Counted from the stretch's first letter, positions 16,358 to 26,989 are shown. The stretch: 64,000 nucleotides of DNA from Cryobacterium sp. PH31-O1 (GCF_030063455.1 NZ_JASITB010000009.1:62001-126000), one strand, 5' to 3'. Notes: generated from the letters alone by a model not told the origin. Program-made: numbers and translations.

Positions 16358-16981
16358 CTAGATGATCGCGGCGCGCAGGGCGGCGGCAGCGGCGGCCGGG
16401 TCCTCTGCGCCGTAGATGGCTCCGCCGGCGACGGCAACGGATGCACCGGCGCGCTGCACCGAGGCGATGGTCGCCAGGCTCACGCCACCGGCGAGCGAGA
16501 ACGGCACCTTGGCGGTTTCGCCCTGGTTCAGCAGCTTCTCGAGCGAGAAGCCGGGCTCGGCCTGCTCGTCGAGTCCGGCGTGCATCTCCACGAACTGGGC
16601 GCCCAGAGCGGTGACCTCACGGGCGCGGGTGACCTTGTCGGCGACGCCGATGAGGTCGACGACGACGCCCTTACCGTGCTTGGTCGCGGCGGCGACCGCA
16701 CCGATGATGGTGCTGTCCCCGGCCGTGCCGAGCACGGTCACGAGGTCGGCGCCGGCGGCGAAGGCAATGTCGGCTTCCAGCTCGCCGGCATCCATCGTCT
16801 TGAGGTCGGCGAAGACGATCTTGTCGGGGTGCGCGGCCTTGACAGCGGTGACGGCGCGCAGGCCTTCAGCCTTGATCAAGGGAGTGCCGAGCTCGATGAT
16901 GTCGACGTATGGGGCGACCTGCGCGGCGAGCACGAGTGCGGCGTCGGTGGTCAGTACGTCCATTGCTACCTGAAGCTTCAT
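16358..16981 (-). CDS. hps: 3-hexulose-6-phosphate synthase
   Basis: A 207-residue (beta/alpha)8 enzyme of the orotidine-decarboxylase superfamily, the usual Hps length. It opens with MKLQVAMDVLTTDAA. Active-site strands include DIIELGTPLI, FADLKTMDAGELE (Asp-x-Lys-x-x-Asp), VEMHAGLDEQ and a phosphate-binding VAVAGGAIYG. It condenses formaldehyde with ribulose 5-phosphate. The ATG at 16981 gives the conserved N-terminus; a start at 17008 adds nine unconserved residues. Partner phi lies directly upstream, 64 bp away with a GC palindrome between. The pair probably serves formaldehyde detoxification. Confidence 0.92.
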   Translation of the reverse strand: MKLQVAMDVLTTDAALVLAAQVAPYVDIIELGTPLIKAEGLRAVTAVKAAHPDKIVFADLKTMDAGELEADIAFAAGADLVTVLGTAGDSTIIGAVAAATKHGKGVVVDLIGVADKVTRAREVTALGAQFVEMHAGLDEQAEPGFSLEKLLNQGETAKVPFSLAGGVSLATIASVQRAGASVAVAGGAIYGAEDPAAAAAALRAAII

Positions 16982-17022
16982 GGGGGTTCTACTTTCTGTT
17001 GGTTTCATTGTTTTGTGTGTTG

Positions 17023-17038
17023 CCGGGCCCGGGCCCGG
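17023..17038. repeat. 16-bp GC palindrome between phi and hps, fragment of the palindromic element family
   Basis: CCGGGCCCGGGCCCGG is a perfect palindrome in the spacer between the two RuMP genes. It shares the GGGCCCGGGCCC core of the 72-bp elements but lacks their arms. It could act as a transcript-processing hairpin between phi and hps. Confidence 0.65.
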
Positions 17039-17044
17039 AAGGCG

Positions 17045-17626
17045 TTATTCGAGGTTGGCGTGACGCGGCCAGAGCTGTTCGGCCGTAGAACCGCTCAACC
17101 TCCAAAGCGTGTGGAACAGGGCGTCACCGACCAGCATCACGGACTGTTCGAACAGGCCGCCCGAATACTGGGCCGATTCCTGCCCGTCGTGGTCCTGCTT
17201 GGCGGCCGCAGGAATGAGCACGGTCACCGCGGCGAGCCGCCCGAGCGGCGACTCGGGCGCCGTGGTCAGCGCCAGAATGCTCGCTCCCACGCCGTGAGCC
17301 GTCTCGGCGGCACGCACGATGGCGCCCGTCGTGCCGGATCCGCTCGCGACCAGCAGCACGTCGCCGGCAGCGATCGCCGGGCTGGTCACCTCGCCGACCA
17401 CGTGCACGTCGAGACCGAGGTGCATGAGCCGCATCGCGGTCATCTTGAGCGCCAGCCCGGAGCGGCCAGCCCCGAGCACGAACACTCGCGGTGCCGCGGC
17501 GAGCAGACTCTCCGCCTCATCGAGTGACGCAGCGGATGCCCGCAGCGCGTCGACGACGCGGCTGTTCTCGGCGAAAATGAGGCCGAGGGCATCCGCGGTT
17601 GTCGGGGTGGTTATCGTTTGTGTCAT
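17045..17626 (-). CDS. phi: 6-phospho-3-hexuloisomerase
   Basis: A 193-residue SIS-domain isomerase. The sugar-phosphate pocket is seen in VLGAGRSGLALKMTAMRLMH and VASGSGTTGAIVRAAE. The C-terminal conserved stretch has QSVMLVGDALFHTL. It converts hexulose 6-phosphate to fructose 6-phosphate, completing formaldehyde fixation with Hps. It is the first gene of the pair, divergent from the HATPase-LuxR regulator with 113 bp between the starts. That spacer contains two direct repeats that may be an operator. Confidence 0.92.
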   Translation of the reverse strand: MTQTITTPTTADALGLIFAENSRVVDALRASAASLDEAESLLAAAPRVFVLGAGRSGLALKMTAMRLMHLGLDVHVVGEVTSPAIAAGDVLLVASGSGTTGAIVRAAETAHGVGASILALTTAPESPLGRLAAVTVLIPAAAKQDHDGQESAQYSGGLFEQSVMLVGDALFHTLWRLSGSTAEQLWPRHANLE

Positions 17627-17668
17627 AGGTCAATGCTCCGCTCTTTCGAGCGGGTGCGCGGCCCGCCA

Positions 17669-17699
17669 AACGAATGGTTAAACTACCCGAACGAATGGT
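17669..17699. promoter_or_regulatory. Direct repeat AACGAATGGT, two copies 21 bp apart, in the phi/regulator intergenic region
   Basis: AACGAATGGT occurs at 17669-17678 and 17690-17699, exactly two helical turns apart, between the divergent phi and HATPase-LuxR genes. Same-face spacing is typical of cooperative activator or repressor binding. The divergent regulator is the natural candidate. The repeats are seen; the role is inferred. Confidence 0.55.
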
Positions 17700-17739
17700 C
17701 ATAGGTTGGCTCGGAGCATGGTTCGGATAGGCTGGCGGC

Positions 17740-18603
17740 ATGACCTTTCCCGTCAACTCCACCGTTCAGGCCACGCAGACCCTGCAGGCCGTGCAGACAG
17801 CGCAAACCGCGCGCACAGCGGCCGCCGAGCGTTCCAAGCTCATCGCCGACTTCACCGACGCGCACGCGACGACGTTGGAATCGCTGCTGGCCGTGCTGCG
17901 CTCGAGCAGCACGAGCGACTCCATTGCCAGGCAAAAAGCCACCGAGCTCGCCGCCGCTGCGATGGTCGCCCTGCGCGCGGTGAGCGACCTCGATCGCAGC
18001 CTCACCGAGGAGCCCGTGGCCCGCGCCTTCGAACGCCTCCAGAACGACCTACGCCCGCTCGTGCGTTTCGGCGACCTGGACGTGCAGTTCATCGAGCCGC
18101 CGGTCAACGGGCGCGCACTACCCGGCGAGGTCGCCCACGAAGCCAGGGCCATCGTGCGCGGCGCCGTGCTCGCCCTGGTCGAACAGGCCGGCGTCAGCCG
18201 AGTGCGCGTGCAGTGGGACTGCGACGGCAGTAACCTGCTCATTCGCATTCGCGACGACGGACCGGGCGATCTCGATGCCGAGGTGCCGAGCGTGCGCCAG
18301 CTCGCCACGCGCGTCGTCGCGCTCAGCGGAACCTTCGGCGTCGAGGCGACCGCCGGCTGGGGATCCGAGATGGCGGTGTCACTTCCGCTCGACGCGCCCA
18401 CGGCATCCGTTTCTACGGCGGCGGCCTGGGGACTCAGTCCGCGCGAACGCGGCGTGCTCGAACTCGTCGCCTCTGGCGCGCGCAACAAGGCGATCGCCGA
18501 AGCGCTAACCATCAGCGAGAACACGGTGAAATTCCACGTCGCCAACCTGCTGCGCAAGGTCGGCGCCTCAACTCGTGCTGAACTGGCCTCTCTCGCCCGC
18601 TAG
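17740..18603 (+). CDS. HATPase-LuxR fusion regulator, probable regulator of hps-phi
   Basis: A 287-residue protein with three parts. An Ala/Thr/Gln-rich N-terminus is followed by a helical region. A histidine-kinase-like ATPase fold spans about residues 125-225, with the N-box around HEARAIVRGAV, a G1-like RDDGPGD and a G2-like GWGSEMAVSLPL. A C-terminal LuxR/FixJ helix-turn-helix spans about 228-287 (LSPRERGVLELVASG ... NTVKFHVANLLRKV). No dimerisation His box and no receiver domain are present, so it is neither an ordinary kinase nor an ordinary response regulator. Divergence from phi suggests control of formaldehyde fixation; no direct evidence of its signal. Confidence 0.75.
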   Translation: MTFPVNSTVQATQTLQAVQTAQTARTAAAERSKLIADFTDAHATTLESLLAVLRSSSTSDSIARQKATELAAAAMVALRAVSDLDRSLTEEPVARAFERLQNDLRPLVRFGDLDVQFIEPPVNGRALPGEVAHEARAIVRGAVLALVEQAGVSRVRVQWDCDGSNLLIRIRDDGPGDLDAEVPSVRQLATRVVALSGTFGVEATAGWGSEMAVSLPLDAPTASVSTAAAWGLSPRERGVLELVASGARNKAIAEALTISENTVKFHVANLLRKVGASTRAELASLAR

Positions 18604-18628
18604 GGTGAGAGAGTCAGAAGACACACAC

Positions 18629-20395
<1,767 letters not shown>

Positions 20396-20408
20396 GCATC
20401 CGCTCGCC

Positions 20409-21581
20409 CTACGCGAGACCGTTGGCCCGCGCGACCCCGCCCAGCCAGGCCAGGCTCGGCTTCGGGGTGCGCACGAAGGTCTCGCGGTCCACGGCGATGA
20501 GCCCGAACGTCGGCCTGAACCCGCTCGCCCACTCGTAGTTGTCGAGGGCGCTCCAGTGCTCATAACCGATCACCGCGATGCCGTCCTCGATCGCCGCGTG
20601 CAGGCCGCGGAGCGCGCCATCCGTGTAGTCGATGCGGCGGGAGTCGTCGGCCGTCGCGATGCCGTTCTCGGTCACGAACACCGGCACGTGCTCGGTCAGC
20701 TCCCACGCCGCACGCACCCCTAGTTCGAGCGCGGGCGGAAAATACTCCCAGCCGGTGAGCGTGGTTTCGACGTCAGCGCGCACCTTCATCGGCCCGTCCG
20801 GACCGATGAAGGTGCGCGTGTACGCCTGCACCCCGATGAAATCGTCGCCGCGGGCGTTCTCGAGGTACCAGTCGTCGCTCGGATAGGCGTACTCGCGCAG
20901 TTTCTCGTCTGCGCCGGGCTCACCGGTCGAATGGAAGGCCTGGGTGGCCACGGTCCAGCCGCTCTGCAGGCCAGAAACGGACTGCAGCACCTCGCGTGAG
21001 CGCTTGTGGGAGGCGAGCAGGGCATCCGCTACCTGCAGGTCGGGGCGGGGCAGGCCGAACGCGACGAGGTTGGCCGCCGTCTCGCCACCGGCCAGCATCG
21101 CCGCGATATTGGGCTCGTTGATGGTGCAGACGTAGTCGACCTCGGCCAGGATCGGCAGAGCCGCCTCGGTGAAGCGCGCGAACAGGTCAGGCGCGGCCGG
21201 GTTGCGCCAGAAACCGTTACGAAACATCCACTGCGGCACCGTGAAGTGCAGCAGCGACACGACCGGGTTGAGGCCGAGGTCCCGCGCGGTGTCGACCATG
21301 CGCCGGTAGTGGTCGATCTCAGCGCGCGAGACGAAGCCTTGCTCTGGCTCGATGCGGCTCCATTCCAGACTGAACCGGTACGAGGTCAAACCGGCGCCGG
21401 CGAGCAGCCGCATATCTTCTCGATAGTGGTGGTAGCTGTCCATCGCATCGCCGCTCGGCTCGACGATGCCGGTTCCCGGCGTGTGCTCCTTGACCCACCA
21501 GTCGTTGTTCGTGTTGTTGCCCTCGACCTGATGCGCGGCCGTGGCGGCACCCCAAAGAAAACCGTCGGGAAAAGTCAGCAT
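20409..21581 (-). CDS. GH1 beta-glucosidase
   Basis: A 390-residue glycoside hydrolase family 1 enzyme from ATG 21581, with AGGAG 7 nt upstream; a longer frame to 21656 lacks a signal. It opens FPDGFLWGAATAAHQVEG. The acid/base Glu is in TINEPN and the nucleophile Glu in VTENG. C-terminal ALDNYEWASGF is the usual aglycone/glycone region. No signal peptide is seen, so it is cytoplasmic. It is the last gene of the Opp-type transporter operon, 19 bp after the ATPase gene, so it should cleave imported beta-gluco-oligosaccharides. It is shorter than the typical 440-480 residues. Confidence 0.9.
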   Translation of the reverse strand: MLTFPDGFLWGAATAAHQVEGNNTNNDWWVKEHTPGTGIVEPSGDAMDSYHHYREDMRLLAGAGLTSYRFSLEWSRIEPEQGFVSRAEIDHYRRMVDTARDLGLNPVVSLLHFTVPQWMFRNGFWRNPAAPDLFARFTEAALPILAEVDYVCTINEPNIAAMLAGGETAANLVAFGLPRPDLQVADALLASHKRSREVLQSVSGLQSGWTVATQAFHSTGEPGADEKLREYAYPSDDWYLENARGDDFIGVQAYTRTFIGPDGPMKVRADVETTLTGWEYFPPALELGVRAAWELTEHVPVFVTENGIATADDSRRIDYTDGALRGLHAAIEDGIAVIGYEHWSALDNYEWASGFRPTFGLIAVDRETFVRTPKPSLAWLGGVARANGLA

Positions 21582-21600
21582 GGTGCTCCTAGCTATGTTG

Positions 21601-23265
21601 TTAACGATCGGTTTGCGGGTGCGGAATCGCCTCGAGCAACCGAATCGTGTAGTCATCCTGCGGGTTCCGTAGAACGGATGCCGTGGCCCCCTCCTCGACG
21701 ACGGCCCCGTGATTCAGCACCATGATCTGGTCGGTGACCAGGCGGGCGCTGAGCAGATCATGGGTGATGTAGAGCATGCTCACGCCCCAGGTTTCGCGCA
21801 GGCTGTCGAGCAGTGCGAGCAGCCCGGCTCGCAGCGACACATCGAGCATCGACACCGGTTCGTCGGCGATGATCACCTGCGGGTCGCTCGCGAGCGCCCG
21901 GGCGATCACCACCCGCTGGCGTTGTCCGCCCGACAATTGGTGCGGCAACCGGGCGGCAAACTGTTCGACCGGGGTCAGCCCCACGGTGTCGAGCAGTTCG
22001 AGCATGCGCCGTCTGGCATCCTGCCCGCGCCGCTGGGAAAAGTTCAGGATGGGCCGCATGAGAATGTATTCGACCGTGTGCAACGGGTTGAGCGCCGCGT
22101 ACGGGTCTTGAAAGACCATCTGCACCTCGGTGTGCAGCCGTTTGAGCGAGCGGCGTTTGATGGTGTCGACCTGCAGGTCGCCGAATCGTATGGTGCCGCT
22201 CGTGGGGCGTTCGACGCCGGTTATCATCTTGGCGATCGTGCTCTTACCGCTGCCGCTCGCCCCGACGAGCGCCATCGAGGCGCCCGGCTCGAGGGTGAAC
22301 GACACGTTACTCACGGCCTGCACTGGCTTCTCCCCGCGCCGCGGCGGCGGGTACACCTTGCTGACCCCGCTCACCACGATGGCCTCACGCGCCGCGCGTC
22401 CCTCGCGACTGGCGACCCGGCTCGAGACGTTTCGTGCGGTTCCACGCACGGCGAGCCCCGGCACCTCCACCACCTCGGCTCGCGGGTCGCCGTAGTGACT
22501 GAGCAGCATCTGAGTGTACGGATGCTGCGGCGCGGCCAGAATCGCCGCCGCCGTGTTGTCCTCGACGATGAGGCCCTCGTGCATCACCATGACCCGTTCG
22601 GTCACCTCGAGCACCATGCCGAGGTCGTGGCTGATCAGCACCGCGGTGAATTTCTCCGCCGCTTGCAGCTCGCGAATCGTGTTCATCACGGCGTGCTGCA
22701 CGAGCACGTCGAGGGCAGTGGTCGGCTCGTCGAAGATCATCAGCTTGGGTTCGAGCGAGAGCGCGAGGGCGATCGACACGCGCTGCCGCATTCCGCCGGA
22801 GAGTTCGCCGGCGAAGCGGTCGAGCACGCTCGAGGGCAGTTCGACCTTGCCGACCAGCACCTTGGCACGCTCTTCCCGGTCGGCGCGCGAGACGTGGCCG
22901 TGCGCGGCGAAGATGTCGTAGAAATGGTTGCGGATGCTGCGCACCGGGTTGAGCGCGTTCATTCCCGACTGCAGCACCATGGCGAACCCGCCGTGCCGCT
23001 GCACGCGCAGATCGGCCAGGCTGAGCCCTGCGATATCAACCCCGTTAAAGAGGATGCTGCCAGCACTGACCCGCGCGGGTGGTTTCGACAGCCCGGTCAG
23101 GGCGAACCCGAGGGTGGATTTGCCCGACCCGCTCTCCCCGACCAGCCCGACGAAGTCGCCCTGTTGCAGCTCGAAGGTCGCGCCGGTGACGGCGGGCACC
23201 GGGTCGCCGCCGCGCGGTTCGTAGACAACCGAGAGGTCGCGCACGCTCAGCAGGGGCTCGTTCAT
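21601..23265 (-). CDS. Fused double ABC ATPase of oligopeptide/oligosaccharide (Opp/Dpp-type) transporter
   Basis: A 554-residue protein holding two complete ABC ATPase domains. The first has GESGSGKST, LSGGMRQR and LMIFDEPTTALD. The second has GASGSGKST, LSGGQRQR and VIIADEPVSMLD. This DppD-DppF fusion serves both permease subunits. ATG 23265 overlaps the permease stop as ATGA. With a GH1 gene downstream and a glucanase upstream, the cargo is probably a beta-gluco-oligosaccharide. Opp-family transporters for cello-oligosaccharides are known from Thermotoga, so this assignment has precedent. Confidence 0.9.
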   Translation of the reverse strand: MNEPLLSVRDLSVVYEPRGGDPVPAVTGATFELQQGDFVGLVGESGSGKSTLGFALTGLSKPPARVSAGSILFNGVDIAGLSLADLRVQRHGGFAMVLQSGMNALNPVRSIRNHFYDIFAAHGHVSRADREERAKVLVGKVELPSSVLDRFAGELSGGMRQRVSIALALSLEPKLMIFDEPTTALDVLVQHAVMNTIRELQAAEKFTAVLISHDLGMVLEVTERVMVMHEGLIVEDNTAAAILAAPQHPYTQMLLSHYGDPRAEVVEVPGLAVRGTARNVSSRVASREGRAAREAIVVSGVSKVYPPPRRGEKPVQAVSNVSFTLEPGASMALVGASGSGKSTIAKMITGVERPTSGTIRFGDLQVDTIKRRSLKRLHTEVQMVFQDPYAALNPLHTVEYILMRPILNFSQRRGQDARRRMLELLDTVGLTPVEQFAARLPHQLSGGQRQRVVIARALASDPQVIIADEPVSMLDVSLRAGLLALLDSLRETWGVSMLYITHDLLSARLVTDQIMVLNHGAVVEEGATASVLRNPQDDYTIRLLEAIPHPQTDR

Positions 23266-24206
23266 CGGTTTGCTCCTTCGCGCAGGCGCGGATTGCTGAG
23301 GCCGTCGACGCCGAAGTTGATCAGGCTCAGCGAGGTCGCGAGCAGGGAGATGCACAGGCCGGGCGCGAACAACAGAATCCACTGGCCGGTGAGCAGGGCG
23401 TTGCTGTTCTGCGCCCAGAACAGCATGGTGCCCCAGCTGATCGTGGTGGAGTCGCCGAGGCCGAGAAATTCCAGGCCGGCTTCGGCGAGAATAGCGGCCG
23501 TCGCAGCCCCGAAGAAACTGCCAACGATGAGTGAGGTCATGTTCGGCAGAATCTCGCGGAACACGATGCGGGCGGGGCCGTCGCCGCTGAACACGGCCGC
23601 CGTCACGAAGTCACGGCTGCGCAGAGACTGGGTCTGCGAGCGCAGCACCCGGGCGCCCCAGGCCCAGCCGGTTATCACGACCACGAAGATGATCATGCCG
23701 ATGCCGCCGTTCTGCAGGTAGGCGGCGATCACGATCATGAGCGGCAGCGCCGGAATGACTAAAAACAGGTTGACCACGAAGTTGATCACGTCACCGGTGA
23801 TGTTGCGCAGATAACCCCAGGTGAGGCCGATCGTGACGGCGATGATGGTCGACAGCAAGCCGGCCACGAAACCGACGAACACCGAGGTGCTCGCGCCGTG
23901 AATGATCTGCGAGAGCACGTCCTGCCCGGCGGCGGTAGTGCCCATCCAGTGCGCGGCGCTGAAATCCTCGCTGCGACCGAAGCTGTTGTCGCTTGGATCG
24001 TACGGTGCGATAAGCGGCGCGAAGACAGCGAGCAGCACGAAGAAGCCGAGCAGGGCGACGCCGACGCGCGCCTTCGGAACGCTCCAGATAGTGGCGACCG
24101 CCCGCCAGACGACGCGCAGCGCGCTGGTCGCTGGTGCGACATCCGCTTGTTTGCGCCTGACCATCACGGCGTGCGTGCCCTGCGGGTCTGGGGTTGAAGG
24201 AGTCAT
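23262..24206 (-). CDS. Opp/Dpp-type ABC transporter permease (DppC-like)
   Basis: A 314-residue inner-membrane permease. A first transmembrane segment near residue 50 is followed by the OppC-type motif DPSDNSFGRSEDFSAAHWMGTTAAGQDVLS. The conserved cytoplasmic loop carries LRSRDFVTAAVFSGDGPARI. The ATG overlaps the stop of the DppB-like gene. The last residues LSNPRLREGANR are typical of DppC proteins. Confidence 0.9.
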   Translation of the reverse strand: MTPSTPDPQGTHAVMVRRKQADVAPATSALRVVWRAVATIWSVPKARVGVALLGFFVLLAVFAPLIAPYDPSDNSFGRSEDFSAAHWMGTTAAGQDVLSQIIHGASTSVFVGFVAGLLSTIIAVTIGLTWGYLRNITGDVINFVVNLFLVIPALPLMIVIAAYLQNGGIGMIIFVVVITGWAWGARVLRSQTQSLRSRDFVTAAVFSGDGPARIVFREILPNMTSLIVGSFFGAATAAILAEAGLEFLGLGDSTTISWGTMLFWAQNSNALLTGQWILLFAPGLCISLLATSLSLINFGVDGLSNPRLREGANR

Positions 24207-25183
24207 CGTCTCGTCCTCGGATCCAGAATGCCGTACAGAATGTCGACAATGAAGTTGGCCATCAGCACGCTGATGGTGATGATGAGAAAGAGGCCCTGCA
24301 TGAGGGGAAAGTCCTGGTTGACCACCGCGGTGTAGAGCAGGTAGCCAACGCCGGGGTAGTTGAACACGCGTTCCACGAGCAGCGAGCCGCCGACCACTCC
24401 GCCGAGCGCGAGCCCGAAGCTGGTCAGGTTGGGCAAAATCGCGTTGCGCGCGGCATAGCGGATGGCCACGGTGCGGGGGCGCAGACCGTTGGCTTCCGCA
24501 AAGGTCACGTAGTCATCGCCGAGCGTGTTGATCATCGTGCTGCGCATGCCGAGGATCCAGCCGCCGAGCGAGGTGATCAAAATCGTGGTCGCCGGCAGAA
24601 GGGAATGATAGAGCGCGTCGAGGAGAAACGCGCCGGTGAATTCAGGGGTCGCACCGCGGCCGTAGGCACCGCTGGTGGGAAACCAGCCCAGAACGTATCC
24701 CAGAAAGAACAGCAGCAGCAGGGCGGTCCAGAAATAGGGGAATGCGCTGGCGAAGGTTCCGCCGACGGTCGGCAGGGTATCGAGCCAGGTGCCGCGTTTC
24801 CAGGCGGCGAGCACGCCGAGCAGGGTGCCGGCGATGAACGCCACGATCGTGACGAGGCCGACGAGCACGAGGGTCCAGGGCAGGGCGGCGCCGACCAGGC
24901 CGGCGACGCTCTGCGGAAAGAACGTGTACGAGACACCAAAGTCGAACTGGGCCACGTTGCCGAGGTATTGCAGGTACTGGTCGAACATGCTCCCGGTCGG
25001 CACGCCCAGCTGGGCCTCGATCGAGGCCCGCGTGGCGTTACTGACCGGCCCGTTCTGGGCCAGTTTGGCTATCGCGGCGTCGGCCGGGGATCCCGGCATC
25101 AGGCGCGGCAGCAGAAAGTTCAGCGTGATGGCCGCCCACAGCGTGAGCACCAGCAGACCGACCTTCGTGAGCAGAAAACGCAC
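24203..25183 (-). CDS. Opp/Dpp-type ABC transporter permease (DppB-like)
   Basis: A 326-residue permease. The start is GTG 25183, with GGAGAGGG 4-8 nt upstream; the frame extends to 25261 but without signal. The N-terminal segment FLLTKVGLLVLTLWAAI is the first membrane helix, followed by a long periplasmic loop and five more helices. The EAA loop reads GDDYVTFAEANGLRPRTV. It pairs with the DppC-like subunit through an ATGA overlap. A palindromic hairpin lies between this gene and the binding-protein gene and may lower permease expression relative to the binding protein. Confidence 0.9.
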   Translation of the reverse strand: MRFLLTKVGLLVLTLWAAITLNFLLPRLMPGSPADAAIAKLAQNGPVSNATRASIEAQLGVPTGSMFDQYLQYLGNVAQFDFGVSYTFFPQSVAGLVGAALPWTLVLVGLVTIVAFIAGTLLGVLAAWKRGTWLDTLPTVGGTFASAFPYFWTALLLLFFLGYVLGWFPTSGAYGRGATPEFTGAFLLDALYHSLLPATTILITSLGGWILGMRSTMINTLGDDYVTFAEANGLRPRTVAIRYAARNAILPNLTSFGLALGGVVGGSLLVERVFNYPGVGYLLYTAVVNQDFPLMQGLFLIITISVLMANFIVDILYGILDPRTRR

Positions 25184-25272
25184 TATCCCTCTCCTTTTTC
25201 TACGAACCGTCAGTCTCACAACGGATGCCGCGCAACGCGGCGGTCGTAAGGCCGTCAGCATCCGCGTGCCCG

Positions 25273-25295
25273 GTGGTCGAGCCTGTCGAGACCAC
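25273..25295. terminator. Inverted repeat GTGGTCGAG...GACCAC between binding protein and permease genes
   Basis: The arms GTGGTC and GACCAC enclose a second TCGA/TCGA pairing. Very similar GTGGTCGAGCC-type palindromes are abundant in Microbacteriaceae genomes (from general knowledge). Position 40 nt after the binding-protein stop suggests an attenuator or mRNA-stabilising hairpin inside the operon. Confidence 0.5.
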
Positions 25296-25333
25296 AGGGG
25301 GCATGCTCTCGACCGGCTCAGCCACGGATGGGA

Positions 25334-26989
25334 CTATTTCGCCTTTTCGAGATTGGTCAGAATGAGCAGGGGCGTCGAGTTGTACGTGTTCGGCGGTGCA
25401 TACGGGTCGTCCGCACTCGGCCAGCCTGTGTAATTTGCGTCGCTGTACAGGCCCCAGAGCCCGCCGTAGAACATGCTGATCACGGGAAGCTGGTCGTAGA
25501 CCGTCTGCTCCAACTCGGCGGCGATGGTCTTCTGCTCGGCCTCATCGGTCGAGGCTTTGAACCGAGCCAGCAGCGCATCGGTGTCGGCGTTGCTGAACCG
25601 GCCGAAGTTGCCGGTCGTGGTCGTTCCGAGCGGCGTCGCGAACTCGCTGTTGAGCAGCAGATTCATGTCCTGGAAGACGCTGCCCGTTCCGCCGAAGCCG
25701 GTCATTGCCATGTCGAAGTCGCCGTTGCCGAGCGACTCGTAGTACGCGGCCGGTTGGGGCTGGCTGAGTTTCACGTCGATGCCGATCGCACCGAGCTGCG
25801 ACTGCACGGTCTGCAGGCCTTGCAGCCAGTCGGTGTAGCCGTTGGCCGTCATGATGTTGATCGACGCCTGGGCACCGCTCGCGTCGACGAGTTTGTCGCC
25901 GTCCATGGTGTAGCCGGCCTTCTCGAACGCGGAGAGTGCGGCGTTCGCATCCTGCGCGACCTCTCCACCGTTCGGCAGGTCGGCGCTGAGCCAGGCGTCC
26001 TGGTTGGGCAGCAACAAACCGGACTGACCGGCCGCCTCGACGTAGCCTTGCTCGGCATCCGTTGCGATCTTGTCGCGGTCAAGGGCGAGGCTCAGGCCCT
26101 GCCGAAAGTTCACGTCGTTGTAGGGCGCCTTGGTGAGGTTGGGCACGAGCGCGATGGTTCCGCCCGGCGGAAACCAGTACTTGTTGTGCTGCTCGTCGGC
26201 CTTGACCCAGGTGCCGTCGACATCGGTGATGAAGGCGTAGGCCCAGTCGTAGCCGTTGTTGACGACGTCGAGCTGGCTGTTCGCGGCGGGAAGCACGAGT
26301 TTCTCCACGGCGACCTTGTCGGCCTGCCAGTAGCCCTCGTTCTTCTTCAGGGTGTACTCGTTCGGCGTGAACGTGTCGAGCACGTACGGGCCGGTCGCGA
26401 TCGGGTCTTCGTTCGTGAACGTCAGCGGATCCTCGACGTCCTTCCAGATGTGCTCGGGAACGATGAGCTGCTGGTCGATGATCGAGGCGGCCGGCACGTC
26501 CTCCGAGCTCAGGTGGAACACGACGGTGTCGCCGTCGACCTCGAGGCTCTCAATGTGCTGCCACATTCCCTTGTTGTCGAGGGCGGGGGTCTCCTTGATC
26601 AGGTTGAAGGTGAAGGCCACGTCGGCGGGGGTGAAGTCTTCGCCGTCTGACCATTTCACGCCCGTGCGGATCGTGTAGACCACGGTCTTCGCGTCGGGCT
26701 GCGTGTACCCGGTCGCGAGGAACGGGGTGGCCTCGCCGTCGAGGGTGTTGATCACCTGCAGCGGCTCGTACATATAGGTGGCGGTCACCCGTTTGCTCGT
26801 GGAGAACGGGTTGAAGTTGCGCTCGAATGTGGGCGAGCCGTTGTCGGCTGCGACGAGCATGGAGCCGTCCGCCGAACTGGCGCCGGAGTTGTTGGCTGTG
26901 TTGATGCTGCACGCGCTCGTCGCCAGCACGGCGGCAATGCCGATCACGGCCAGTGCGGTACGGGTGCTGCGCCCTCTCAAATGCTTCAT
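25334..26989 (-). CDS. Family 5 extracellular solute-binding lipoprotein (Opp/Dpp-type)
   Basis: A 551-residue binding protein. ATG 26989 is preceded by GAAGGA. The lipoprotein signal ends AVLATSAC, with the modified Cys at about residue 27. Family features include a first-strand region near FNPFSTSKRVTATYMYEPLQ and the SBP_bac_5 motif VKWSDGEDFTPADVAFTFNL. Trp-rich segments (YWQADKVAVEKL, DWLQGLQTVQSQL) are compatible with carbohydrate stacking. The gene stands downstream of a LacI-type operator and a leader shared with the hydrolase gene. Likely captures glucan oligosaccharides on the cell surface. Confidence 0.88.
   Translation of the reverse strand: MKHLRGRSTRTALAVIGIAAVLATSACSINTANNSGASSADGSMLVAADNGSPTFERNFNPFSTSKRVTATYMYEPLQVINTLDGEATPFLATGYTQPDAKTVVYTIRTGVKWSDGEDFTPADVAFTFNLIKETPALDNKGMWQHIESLEVDGDTVVFHLSSEDVPAASIIDQQLIVPEHIWKDVEDPLTFTNEDPIATGPYVLDTFTPNEYTLKKNEGYWQADKVAVEKLVLPAANSQLDVVNNGYDWAYAFITDVDGTWVKADEQHNKYWFPPGGTIALVPNLTKAPYNDVNFRQGLSLALDRDKIATDAEQGYVEAAGQSGLLLPNQDAWLSADLPNGGEVAQDANAALSAFEKAGYTMDGDKLVDASGAQASINIMTANGYTDWLQGLQTVQSQLGAIGIDVKLSQPQPAAYYESLGNGDFDMAMTGFGGTGSVFQDMNLLLNSEFATPLGTTTTGNFGRFSNADTDALLARFKASTDEAEQKTIAAELEQTVYDQLPVISMFYGGLWGLYSDANYTGWPSADDPYAPPNTYNSTPLLILTNLEKAK

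Noticed and set aside
15986..17527. 513-codon plus-strand frame with a Val-Leu repeat crossing the palindromic element
   Set aside because: The VL run comes from the GTTCTT microsatellite; the rest is antisense to hps and phi.
21709..23721. 670-codon open frame on the plus strand opposite the double ATPase
   Set aside because: Shadow of a gene with two intact ABC domains; no protein-family features.
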